Assembly: GCA_035633115.1 (NCBI GenBank)
Contig: DASQFN010000111.1
Coordinates: forward strand, 1 to 64,000
DNA: 64,000 bases
Source of the DNA: Gemmatimonadaceae bacterium
GTDB lineage: Bacteria > Gemmatimonadota > Gemmatimonadetes > Gemmatimonadales > Gemmatimonadaceae
Reading direction: 5' to 3'
Position 1 is the stretch's first letter, and every line of letters starts with the position of its first letter. Shown in pieces: positions 35,264 through 43,405 of the stretch. Below the pieces are notes generated by a model. It had not been told where the DNA came from, ran no database searches, and worked only from the letters and a program-made list of their open reading frames with translations. The translations under genes were made by a program, and so were the position numbers.

Positions 35264-35692
35264 ATGGCGGGTGCGCTGTTTCTCGATACCGCCGGCTGGT
35301 TCGCGGCGCTTTCGCCGCGAGAGCAGGGGCACCAGACGGCACGAGACACATATGCCGATGCGGTGCGCCGAGGCCAGCTGCTCGTGACCACGCCACTCGT
35401 TGCGGCGGAGATGCACACACTGATCCTACGCTGGCGCGGCCCGGGCGCGGGGACGCTTTTTCTCGAAACGGTATTCGAAACCGGCTCCCACCTCGTGGTG
35501 CCACTCGACACAGAGCTGATCGAGGGCGCTATCTCGCGCTGGATTCGGCGGTTTGCCGATAAGTCTCTCTCGCTCGCCGACGCCGTGAGCTTCGAGGTGA
35601 TGCGGCGCGAGCGAATTACGCGGGCGCTTACGTTCGACCGCCACTTCGCGGACGCCGATTTCGAGATTCTGAAGCCGGCCGCGCCGAAATAG
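35264..35692 (+). CDS. PIN-domain toxin (VapC type)
   Basis: 142 residues. FLDTAGWFAAL opens with the first Asp. LVTTPLVAAEMHTLIL contains the second acidic residue, SLADAVSFEVM the third, and ALTFDRHFADADF the fourth. This set of four acids is the PIN RNase active site of VapC toxins. It directly follows the antitoxin and should be inhibited by it. Confidence 0.88.
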   Translation: MAGALFLDTAGWFAALSPREQGHQTARDTYADAVRRGQLLVTTPLVAAEMHTLILRWRGPGAGTLFLETVFETGSHLVVPLDTELIEGAISRWIRRFADKSLSLADAVSFEVMRRERITRALTFDRHFADADFEILKPAAPK

Positions 35693-35698
35693 ATTTCC

Positions 35699-36385
35699 TT
35701 GACCTCCGAGATCCGCGCCGCCAGCTGCATGCCCGACTCGTGCTTCTGCGAGGCGATCAGGAGCGATGGCATCAAGCAGCCGGCGAACGCATGGTCGTCG
35801 CTCGCCTTCGTTGTAGTAGCAGTGCTGGTGTTGCTGCGATGGGCGCGCACGCCATCCGCTGGCAGAGCGACGTACCCGCTTCTGTATGCCTTCACGTTGG
35901 TTGTTGTCGGACTCGGCAGCGCGTACTTCCACGCAACTCTCAGCTTTCGCGGGCAATTCGTCGATGTGTTCGGCATGTACCTCATCGCGACGTTCGCCCT
36001 TCTATATAGTATAAGCCAGCTGCGCGCACTCTCGGGCGCTTTGTTTGTCGCGGTGTTTATCGCGGCGAACGCTGTGCTGGCAATGCTGCTCTACTGGGTG
36101 CCCGTTTACCGGCGACCAATCTTTGGGGTGCTGGTTGTCGCCGTTCTTTTCGTCGAGATTCTCATCCGCCGCAGGAGTGGGCCACGCGCCGCCACCCGGC
36201 ATTTGTCGGTGGCGGCTTCGATCATGGGGCTCGCGTTCGTGATCTGGACTCTCGATTTCACACGGACCCTGTGCCGGCCGGAGAGCTGGATGCAGGGCCA
36301 CGCAGTGTGGCATGTTCTGGGCGCCGCTGCAGCCTGGTATCTGTTTCGATATTACCACGAATCGAAACCCGCGACGGCGACATGA
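35699..36385 (+). CDS. ceramidase-like integral membrane hydrolase (CREST family)
   Basis: 228 residues from a TTG start. Six or seven hydrophobic helices follow a short Cys-containing N-terminus. KQPANAWSSLAFVVVAVLVL, GSAYFHATL with Ser and His, VDVFGMY and GHAVWHVLGA (H-x3-H) are the conserved CREST/alkaline ceramidase positions (PF05875), which bind zinc and cleave ceramide-type lipids. It starts 7 bp after the PIN gene, though this is probably coincidence. The true substrate in bacteria is unknown. Confidence 0.8.
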   Translation: MTSEIRAASCMPDSCFCEAIRSDGIKQPANAWSSLAFVVVAVLVLLRWARTPSAGRATYPLLYAFTLVVVGLGSAYFHATLSFRGQFVDVFGMYLIATFALLYSISQLRALSGALFVAVFIAANAVLAMLLYWVPVYRRPIFGVLVVAVLFVEILIRRRSGPRAATRHLSVAASIMGLAFVIWTLDFTRTLCRPESWMQGHAVWHVLGAAAAWYLFRYYHESKPATAT

Positions 36386-36403
36386 TGGAAACCTGCCGAT
36401 GCT

Positions 36404-36421
36404 CTTGCCAGTATTGGCAAG
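36404..36421. repeat. short inverted repeat
   Basis: CTTGCCA-GTAT-TGGCAAG, a 7-bp-arm inverted repeat between the ceramidase-like gene and the small membrane protein gene. No T-run follows, so it is not a clear terminator. It may be a regulator site. Confidence 0.4.
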
Positions 36422-36482
36422 AGGATCGAAGCAGGATGCATATCACCCTCAACGCGCGGCGTCGCCGCGCAGGACCTGACCA

Positions 36483-36698
36483 ATGCGCCCGCTCAGCATT
36501 GTCGGCTTACTCCTGATACTCGGTGGCGCGGCGATCCTGGCGCTTCGCGGAGTCAGCTACACGAAGGACCGTCACTCCGTGCAGGTCGGACCGCTGGGTA
36601 TTACGACAGAGAGAAAGGGATTCATCCCTCCCGTAGTCGGCGTCGTTGCGGTAGTTCTCGGCGGAGTATTGATGTTCAGCGCGCGCCGGCGGGGGTAG
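36483..36698 (+). CDS. small two-helix membrane protein (copy 2)
   Basis: 71 residues: MRPLSIVGLLLILGGAAILA, GVSYTKDRHSVQVGPLGITT, and a second hydrophobic helix near the C-terminus. It differs from copy 1 at 30.1 kb at about 13 positions. The two copies have different upstream genes, so one was probably moved with flanking DNA or arose by local duplication. No function is known. Confidence 0.75.
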   Translation: MRPLSIVGLLLILGGAAILALRGVSYTKDRHSVQVGPLGITTERKGFIPPVVGVVAVVLGGVLMFSARRRG

Positions 36699-36716
36699 CG
36701 CCGACGCGACCTCTGC

Positions 36717-36790
36717 TCAATGGTGCGCGTGCATCGGCGCTCGCGTGAGAAAATTCGTGCGCTCCATGCTCTCAACCTGGCCCGCGACAT
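36717..36790 (-). pseudogene. remnant of a paralogue of the 41.5 kb gene
   Basis: On the minus strand it reads VAGQVESMERTNFLTR and then APMHAHH-stop. This combines GQVEGMERTNFLTR and the PVHVHRH end of the secreted protein at 41523-42533, with the intervening ~60 codons deleted. No intact gene is present. The rest of 36791-36922 holds nothing recognisable. Confidence 0.6.
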
Positions 36791-36922
36791 CCGACACGAC
36801 CGTTTCAGGTAGTGAGAACTGGAAACTTCTTCGGATGCTTGCGATTCCTTCTCTTTTTTCGCACAATAGCAGAGGAGTCATCTGTGGCGAGAATCTCCAA
36901 GTCAAATGGAAGAGGAGACGAC

Positions 36923-38122
36923 ATGATGCGATTGCTGAGCAGTTCGTGGCGCGTGTGCGGATCGTCAATGTTGGCAGTTTCCCTCATGGCGTGTATGGGC
37001 CAGACCAGTGGATCGGCGCCGGCCACGACGACGACAATGGCTTCGAGCCAGACGCAACGGGACCAGGTGCTGCGGGGCCGGGCAATCGTCGCGTCGAACG
37101 CCTGCGGATTCTGTCACGGCCCGGGCAATGGAAGTCTGGCGGCGACGGGCTGGCTCACTGGCTGGACGAGCCCGCAGCAGGACTTCCCGGTCGGCGCGTT
37201 CATGACCCGGCCGCGCAACCTCACGCCCGACAGCGCCACCGGCATCGGCCGTTACAGCGACCGCCAGATCTTCAACGCCCTGCGTTTCGGTCTGCGGCCG
37301 AGCGCGACACCGGACGTCGAGATCACTTCCACCACGCCGGGGCAGGGAAATCATCCGGCGAAGCCGAACTACCTCGCTCCAACCATGCCATGGATTGCGT
37401 GGCGGCACATGCCCGATGACGACCTGCGGGCGATCGTCGCCTACCTCAAGCACGGCCTCAAGCCGGTGACCAACAAGGTGGAGGACAGCCAGGCGCCTCC
37501 CGATTTGTGGGCGAGCGTGAACACTGCCGACAAGATCGGTCCTTACCCGGCAGCGCCGTACCCGACGGCGAACGAGGCGGCCGGACAGGGAGATCAGGCG
37601 AAGGTGATGCTGGGACGAGCGCTGGTAATTACGAAGGACTGCGCCGGCTGTCATGGCGGCGGACCCAATCCGCTGGCGAAGGGTTACCTCGCAGGAATGA
37701 AAGACACGACCGACGAGTTCAAGATTGGCCCGTTCAAGACGCGGCCCCGGAATCTCACCCCTCACAACACGACCGGGCTCGGCCGCTTCAGCGAGAGGCA
37801 GATCTTCAACTCGCTTCGATTCGGTCTCCGTCCCGGAGAGACACCGGACGTGGAGATCACTTCGACCACACCGGGTCAGGGCAACTTCCCGGCTGTTCCG
37901 AAGTATCTCGCCGTGCCCATGCCGTGGCCTTCATGGCGTCACATGACTGACGATCAGCTGTGGGCGATTGCCGCGTACCTCAAGAACGGCCTCAAGCCTG
38001 TGAGCAACAAGGTCGCGGACAGCGAGGGACCGCCTGACTTCTGGGCCAGCGAGTACACGGTCGCGAAGATCGGTCCTCATCCGACGCCTCCGTTTCCGAC
38101 GGCGAATGAGCGGTCGCGGTAG
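36923..38122 (+). CDS. diheme c-type cytochrome lipoprotein with internal duplication
   Basis: 399 residues from ATG 36923 with GAGGAG upstream. The leader ends with the lipobox LMAC. Two heme c sites are present: CGFCH in the first half and CAGCH in the second. Both halves share GPFKTRPRNLTP-like, RQIFNALRFGLRP-like, PDVEITSTTPGQGN and MPW..WRHM segments. It therefore arose by tandem duplication of a single-heme unit. It is likely a periplasmic electron carrier anchored to a membrane. Confidence 0.88.
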   Translation: MMRLLSSSWRVCGSSMLAVSLMACMGQTSGSAPATTTTMASSQTQRDQVLRGRAIVASNACGFCHGPGNGSLAATGWLTGWTSPQQDFPVGAFMTRPRNLTPDSATGIGRYSDRQIFNALRFGLRPSATPDVEITSTTPGQGNHPAKPNYLAPTMPWIAWRHMPDDDLRAIVAYLKHGLKPVTNKVEDSQAPPDLWASVNTADKIGPYPAAPYPTANEAAGQGDQAKVMLGRALVITKDCAGCHGGGPNPLAKGYLAGMKDTTDEFKIGPFKTRPRNLTPHNTTGLGRFSERQIFNSLRFGLRPGETPDVEITSTTPGQGNFPAVPKYLAVPMPWPSWRHMTDDQLWAIAAYLKNGLKPVSNKVADSEGPPDFWASEYTVAKIGPHPTPPFPTANERSR

Positions 38123-38220
38123 CGGAGGGTAGCAGTTCGCGCACCCCGCGCGTGAGGCCGGGGAACTCCTCTCCTAAATCTGGCGGTGAGGACTCCTTTC
38201 CTGAATCGGGCGGTGACCGC

Positions 38221-41200
38221 TCAGCGCCCGCTTTTTCTCAAGACGGACAGACGCTGGCGCGCCTGCGCTACCTTCGGCTGAAGCTCAGGATCCGCGTTCT
38301 TCCAAAGACTGACAAACCTCTCGTAGTTCAGAATCGCCTTGCCCGGATCGCCTCTAGCTTCGTAAAGCTCGCCGAGTCGGCGATGGAAATAGGCCAGGTA
38401 GTTCTGGTCAGGCCAGAACTCAGTGGATGGAAGCGCCAGATAGCGCTCCATCGTCGCTATCGCCGAATCGCGCGCGCCGGCCGCGTCATGCGCTCGTGCA
38501 ATGTCTGCCAGAAAGCAGCGAATGCACGCGTTCACGGGACCATCCGGGAGGCGGTCGCCCAGCCTGAACTCCGCCAAAGCGTCCAGCGGCCGCTTCTCGG
38601 CAAGCGCAATCTCGCCCAACACGAAGTGGCTATTTGATATCTGCTGGCGCAGGAGAGCCGTATCCCTGACCTCAGCGTTCCGCTCGGCGATCAGGGCGCG
38701 GGCCCGGTCCGGACGACCCGCCAGCGCATACGAAGCGGCCACATTGAGGTATTCGCGATCCACGAGAGGCAAAGTGCGGAAAGGCACTCTGGCAAGAACG
38801 ACATCGATTGTCTGCGCCCCCCGTGCCGGCTGCTCCCGGTGCCAGATGTCCATCCAGGCGCTATCCATCGCCCGTTCGTGAGGCCTGGCGGGGGCGCCGC
38901 GTGCCGCGTCCATGGCGTTGGCTTCGTCCGTCAATCGCGATGCTTCATTGATCCGGCCGCGCATGAGCGCAACGCCGCGCAGATACCAGGTGGCTCCAGC
39001 CCGGAATCCGGGCGAGGGGTCGCTCGCCCGCAGCTCAGCGGCGCGCTTCTCCAGAGAATCGAGCTGCTTCCGCGCCATGAGCATGTTGATGTCCTGGAAC
39101 CTGAAGCCGGCATTCGCCGGAAAGCGACTGCGCCCCAGCGCGAGCGTGGATTCTGCCGCGGCGAACTTCCTCTGCATCAGCTGAGCGTCGAGCAGATTTG
39201 TATAGATGGTCGCACGGGCGGTGCCTGCCACGATCGCCCGCCAGTACAGCGCCTCAGCTCGGGCGAATTCCCGCCTGGTAACGAGAACATTTCCGAGATT
39301 GTTGATGGCGACGTAGTTAAGCGAATCGATCTCGAGCACCGCTTCGTATGCATCCGCACTGCGCTTGCGGTCGCGTTGTTTGCCGGACGTGAAATAGCTT
39401 CCAATGGTCAGGTAGCGCTCGACGTCGGTGAGCCGGTCGCGGTAATCGTACGCGCGGCGATAGGCCGAATCGACGCTTGCCCTCGGCATTCCCATATTGC
39501 CGAGGGCAGCGCCGAGCTTCCGGTAGGCGGCGGCAAAGGTGGTATCGATGGCGACCGCTTCACGAAACAGCTCGACCGCTCTGGGCAGGTCGGCTTCGAC
39601 GTCGAACGCGCGCATGCCCGCGGCGTATTTGCGGAGCGCCTCCAGGGAGGAAGTCGTCACCTGTTCTAGCGGCGGGTTTGCGCGCACTGTCTTGAGCGAC
39701 TCGCCGATCTTCCCGCGCAGCTGGCCCGAAAGCTTGTCGAGTGTAGGGAGGAGATCCTTCGGACCGTCGATGGTTTCCCGGAAAGACGCGAGGTCATCGC
39801 CGGTGGCGGCCTCCAGCAACCGCACGGTGACGACGTAACCGCCGGCGAGCGGGGTCACGCTGCCGTCCACAATTCCCTTGATGCCCTCGCGAGCAGCAAT
39901 TTCACGCGCGAGCGCGAGGTCGACTCGTGAATTGCGATCGCGGCGCATCCGCCCGAGCGCATCGGCAATGCTGCTCGGCGATACGACGGACACCACCGAC
40001 GACTGTCCAAGGTCGGTCCGGATGGCTTCCGTAACGATGGCGCTGAGCGAAGAATCGGCGCCGCCACCTCGGAAGTCCGTGACGAGCAACTTGTCCCGCT
40101 CCGAAAGCTTGCCCGCCGCGAGGAGCGAGCCGATGGGACCTATTCCCATCGCACGCATCACCATGAAACCGGCGACGAGTACGGCAAAGCCCGCCAAAGC
40201 GAAGGCGCCGCCAAGAGTGGTTCTGCGCCAGGTCACCCAGGGACTCGCCTTCACCGCGAGCTTCGTCATCGTCGAATGCGCGGCCGTCGACCCGCCGGGG
40301 GTCAATGCCGACTGTGTCATCGCGCGATAGGTGCCGTGATGGACGAACGCAGTGAAGAGAATCACCGGCAGCCCGAGAGCCATGACTATCAGCGCACCGG
40401 GAAAGACCCAGTCGGGCAGGCCGATGGTGATGATCGCCGCCCTGGTGAGTATCGCAACCGCGACGAACGCTGCCGCGTACAGACCGAGCATGGTGGTGAG
40501 GCGGCGCCGGCCTCCGAGAAGGATCGCCGGCATGGCGGGGTGGCCGCCTCCGCTGGTCACGGTGTCGAGAACTCTCACCAGGTCCGTCGCAGACTGCGGG
40601 CGCTGATCAGGCTCCTTCTCCAGGCATTTCATCACCACCTGCGCAAGCAGCGGCGGGAGATCGGGCCTCGAAGACTCGATTGGCTCGGGGCGCTCGAACA
40701 TCAGCGCGGCGAACAGTTGTTGCGGCGTGCGGCCATGAAACGGCGGATGGCCGGCGAGCATCTCGTACGCCATCACACCGAAGGCGTAGATGTCGGCGCG
40801 GTGGTCGGAATCCGGATCCGCCGCCGCCTGCTCCGGGGCCATGTAAGCGGGAGTTCCGAGCGACGTGCCGACCTGAGTCAGCGTGCCACCGGGTGCGGAC
40901 GTCTTCGACGCGGAGAGCGCTTTGGCGACACCGAAATCAGTGACCACCGCCGACCCGCCGGTGAGCAGCACGTTGTCCGGCTTGATGTCGCGATGCACGA
41001 CGCCTTGATCGTGCGCGTAGGCGAGGGCCTTCGCAACGTCGCGCATGACGCCGATCGCCTCCGTTACGCCGAGCGGCCCTCCCTTCAGCAGTCGCGCACG
41101 CAGCGAGTCGCCGTCCACGAAAGGCATCGTGAAATAAGGAAGACCGCCGGTCTCGCCCGCGGCATGAACGGGGACGATGTGCGGGTGCTGGAGGCGGGCC

Positions 41201-41403
41201 GCGAGCGCAATCTCACGCTTGAATCGCTCGACGCTCATTCCCTCGGTGAGCTCGGGCGGAAGCAGTTTGATCACCACCCGTCTTCCAAACGCGGTTTCAG
41301 TGGCGACGAAAACGCGCGACATGCCGCCGCCGCCGAGCTCGCGCTCGATCTGGTAGGAATTACCAAGGGTTGACTGGAGCTGGTCGCGGAGCTGGTCGGC
41401 CAT
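38221..41403 (-). CDS. Ser/Thr protein kinase with TolB-like and TPR domains
   Basis: 1060 residues. Kinase domain at about 15-280 (NSYQIERELGGGGMSRVFVA, VIKLLPPE, HRDIKPDN, DFGVAKAL, GTPAYMAPEQ). Three or so hydrophobic segments follow around 300-420, then an FlgO/TolB-N-like part (DLGQSSVVSVVSPSSIADAL), then a long TPR-rich region (FREAVAIDTTFAAAYRKLGA, AINNLGNVLV, LEKR) to the end. This layout is frequent in Gemmatimonadota and Acidobacteriota. Its role in signalling is inferred. It faces the cytochrome gene tail-to-tail. Confidence 0.93.
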   Translation of the reverse strand: MADQLRDQLQSTLGNSYQIERELGGGGMSRVFVATETAFGRRVVIKLLPPELTEGMSVERFKREIALAARLQHPHIVPVHAAGETGGLPYFTMPFVDGDSLRARLLKGGPLGVTEAIGVMRDVAKALAYAHDQGVVHRDIKPDNVLLTGGSAVVTDFGVAKALSASKTSAPGGTLTQVGTSLGTPAYMAPEQAAADPDSDHRADIYAFGVMAYEMLAGHPPFHGRTPQQLFAALMFERPEPIESSRPDLPPLLAQVVMKCLEKEPDQRPQSATDLVRVLDTVTSGGGHPAMPAILLGGRRRLTTMLGLYAAAFVAVAILTRAAIITIGLPDWVFPGALIVMALGLPVILFTAFVHHGTYRAMTQSALTPGGSTAAHSTMTKLAVKASPWVTWRRTTLGGAFALAGFAVLVAGFMVMRAMGIGPIGSLLAAGKLSERDKLLVTDFRGGGADSSLSAIVTEAIRTDLGQSSVVSVVSPSSIADALGRMRRDRNSRVDLALAREIAAREGIKGIVDGSVTPLAGGYVVTVRLLEAATGDDLASFRETIDGPKDLLPTLDKLSGQLRGKIGESLKTVRANPPLEQVTTSSLEALRKYAAGMRAFDVEADLPRAVELFREAVAIDTTFAAAYRKLGAALGNMGMPRASVDSAYRRAYDYRDRLTDVERYLTIGSYFTSGKQRDRKRSADAYEAVLEIDSLNYVAINNLGNVLVTRREFARAEALYWRAIVAGTARATIYTNLLDAQLMQRKFAAAESTLALGRSRFPANAGFRFQDINMLMARKQLDSLEKRAAELRASDPSPGFRAGATWYLRGVALMRGRINEASRLTDEANAMDAARGAPARPHERAMDSAWMDIWHREQPARGAQTIDVVLARVPFRTLPLVDREYLNVAASYALAGRPDRARALIAERNAEVRDTALLRQQISNSHFVLGEIALAEKRPLDALAEFRLGDRLPDGPVNACIRCFLADIARAHDAAGARDSAIATMERYLALPSTEFWPDQNYLAYFHRRLGELYEARGDPGKAILNYERFVSLWKNADPELQPKVAQARQRLSVLRKSGR

Positions 41404-41522
41404 CGGGATTCAACTTAGAACGCGGGGCGAATAGCGGCCAGAGCCGGTCGGCCGCGAACTATGGCGGTCGTCGCACCACCTCGGCCTGAGCCTCCCTCCG
41501 GATCGAGGCGTGGTGACGGCGC

Positions 41523-42533
41523 CTAATGACGGTGCACGTGCACCGGCGCCGGCCGATTCTCATCCAGGCTCGCCAGGTCCCTCTGGAAAGCCGGATCCGC
41601 TGAGTCGATCGCAGGCCAACGTTCGAGGTTGTCGGGCGTAAAAGCACCAACCATCAACCCCATCGCGCCTGAGATCGCCTTGCCGGTCGGATTGTCGTAC
41701 ACCGCCACAACGCGATAACGACGATTCGCCGACAGGCGCAGCCCGTGCCGGCGCGTGAGGAAATTCGTGCGCTCCATGCCCTCGACCTGCCCGCCGCGCG
41801 CGCGCTTCGCCTCGAGACGCACGAGCACCTTGCCCGTCGCAACATCCTCGAGCCTGATCTCCCTGGCGTAGTCGTGCATGTGTCCGCCCATCGTGCGAAC
41901 ACGCCCGCCCTCAGCCAGCGTGAACTCGGCCGTAGTGCTCGACACTCCTGAGGGCATGTCGAAATTCGGCCCGTATCCGGCGCCGTTCGCGTTGAGCAGA
42001 AGCGGAAGAATGTTCTTCACACCCTTCGTTTCCGCGGGAATCCACGTCAGCGTGACACGGAGCCGAGCGCCATGGACGACTTTGCCGGTCTCGTTCATCA
42101 ACATGTAGTAGAACGACATCTTCTGATCCGCATCGAGTGGAAGACCCATCGACCCGGGCAGCATCACAGGCGTCGTCTCCCTCCCGGCGGCAAAGAGTCG
42201 CTCGGCGAGCGGATACGCGAGCTGCCGCCGATCGAGATTTGCCATTCCCGCATGGTGCAGCAGCTCCCGTGGCATGAGGGCGCCAGCGGAATCAACGACA
42301 TCGATGCGGTAGCCTTTCACCCAACCGGAGACCGGCCAGCGGAAGTTCACGTAAGTCTCTGCACCGTGATGCTCGTAGTTCGCAAGGACAGGAATACTCA
42401 TCGGCCCGACGGTCACTGAGATCTCGTGCTTCACGGAGTCCACGCGAATCTCGATGTCGGATGCGGCATCCTTGGCGATCTCTGCGCGAGGGCCGGCTAC
42501 GGCGAGCACTGCGAGAGCGAATTGGGCGAGCAT
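41523..42533 (-). CDS. secreted protein of unknown function with H-x-H motif
   Basis: 336 residues starting with a short signal peptide (MLAQFALAVLAVAGPRAEIA). The middle part has GGHMHDYAREIRLEDVATGK, LLHHAGMANLD and several more His, suggesting metal binding. The pattern vaguely resembles the copper-monooxygenase-like fold (PHM) but is too weak for a claim. The protein ends in a His-rich tail (PVHVHRH). A shrunken relic of a paralogue lies at 36.7 kb. The upstream region to 42708 holds its promoter, though none is clear. Confidence 0.65.
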   Translation of the reverse strand: MLAQFALAVLAVAGPRAEIAKDAASDIEIRVDSVKHEISVTVGPMSIPVLANYEHHGAETYVNFRWPVSGWVKGYRIDVVDSAGALMPRELLHHAGMANLDRRQLAYPLAERLFAAGRETTPVMLPGSMGLPLDADQKMSFYYMLMNETGKVVHGARLRVTLTWIPAETKGVKNILPLLLNANGAGYGPNFDMPSGVSSTTAEFTLAEGGRVRTMGGHMHDYAREIRLEDVATGKVLVRLEAKRARGGQVEGMERTNFLTRRHGLRLSANRRYRVVAVYDNPTGKAISGAMGLMVGAFTPDNLERWPAIDSADPAFQRDLASLDENRPAPVHVHRH

Positions 42534-42708
42534 TGTGACTCCGGGAACAGGTATCTGATCAGCGTTCGATCATCTGCGCGGAGTCTACCCGTCGTTGGTA
42601 AGCGGCCACATACGTACCGTGACGTAGCGCCGGGTGAAAGTGACGTACGGGCCCGATTGCGGGCTTCGACCCTCCGGTTCGGACCATCGGTTAGCGTATA
42701 TTGCGACC

Positions 42709-42951
42709 GTGGCCGACCCACTGAAAGCACCTCGAGTCCGCCGCATTCGCGAGGGGGACGACGACGACGAGCTCCGCCGGATGCCGCCGGCGGAGCGGGT
42801 CGGTCTCATGTGGCGGCTGACCCTCGATGCCTGGGCTTTCCGCCGCGGTTTCGATGCTGAATCCGAATTTTCGCGACATACTGTCAGGGTTCGGCGTCGC
42901 GCCTCAGCGGATCGACCTGTTGACCTCAATCGAGGGGGTGGAATTCGATGA
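42709..42951 (+). CDS. small antitoxin-like protein upstream of a nucleotidyltransferase remnant
   Basis: 80 residues from GTG 42709. EGDDDDELRRMPPAERVGLM, then WRLTLDAWAFRRGFDAESEF, resembles the small proteins that precede DUF6036/AbiEii-type nucleotidyltransferases. The last 15 residues read through the overlapping nucleotidyltransferase sequence in another frame, so the natural end may have been lost. The product is uncertain. Confidence 0.5.
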   Translation: MADPLKAPRVRRIREGDDDDELRRMPPAERVGLMWRLTLDAWAFRRGFDAESEFSRHTVRVRRRASADRPVDLNRGGGIR

Positions 42952-43090
42952 TGCCTGGGCCGAGCGTGTGTCGTTCCGCATCGACGAGCTCGACGTTCCG
43001 ACAATTAGTCTTCGGCACCTGATCATCAACAAAAAGGCTACTGGGCGTCCGCAGGACATCGCTGACGCGTCGAGACTATCAGCTTCCTAG
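42854..43090 (+). pseudogene. C-terminal remnant of a DUF6036-type nucleotidyltransferase
   Basis: From ATG 42854 the frame reads FGVAPQRIDLLTSIEGVEFD, then DELDVPTISLRHLIINKKAT and GRPQDIADASRL. This is the C-terminal half of AbiEii/DUF6036-like nucleotidyltransferases. The N-terminal catalytic part with the GG/DxD motif is missing, replaced by the overlapping small gene. It is probably inactive. Confidence 0.65.
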
Positions 43091-43288
43091 CTACATCGCG
43101 GGCGGCACACGCGCGGAACGGAACGCCCACACGGCTAGTGCACCGGTGACCAGGAATGCGACGGCAGAGGCAAAGACAGGCACGCTCGCGCCGGCTACCT
43201 CCACGGGCCAACCGAGCAACGTGCGCGTCGCCTGCGCGACTGCGATAATCGCGAAAACAATTCCCGATACGAGCTCATATCTCCGCAT
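43091..43288 (-). CDS. small membrane protein
   Basis: 65 residues from ATG 43288, which has GAGGAG six bases upstream. Two hydrophobic helices (VSGIVFAIIAVAQATRTLL and ASAVAFLVTGALAVWAF) span the membrane. The function is unknown. An ATG at 43324 would add 12 residues but lacks such an RBS. It ends next to the nucleotidyltransferase remnant and is divergent from the deacylase gene. Confidence 0.7.
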   Translation of the reverse strand: MRRYELVSGIVFAIIAVAQATRTLLGWPVEVAGASVPVFASAVAFLVTGALAVWAFRSARVPPAM

Positions 43289-43405
43289 GAGTAGCTCCTC
43301 GATGTAAAGGGCGTGATCTTTCATTATACTGGCTCACCCAGCACGATGGCCATTAGTCCTGAGCCCGCAGAGTCCTCAGTCAATCACTCATGCACGAGGC
43401 TTGAA

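Noticed and set aside
40276-41373. 365-codon plus-strand frame
   Set aside because: Antisense to the kinase domain of the TPR kinase.
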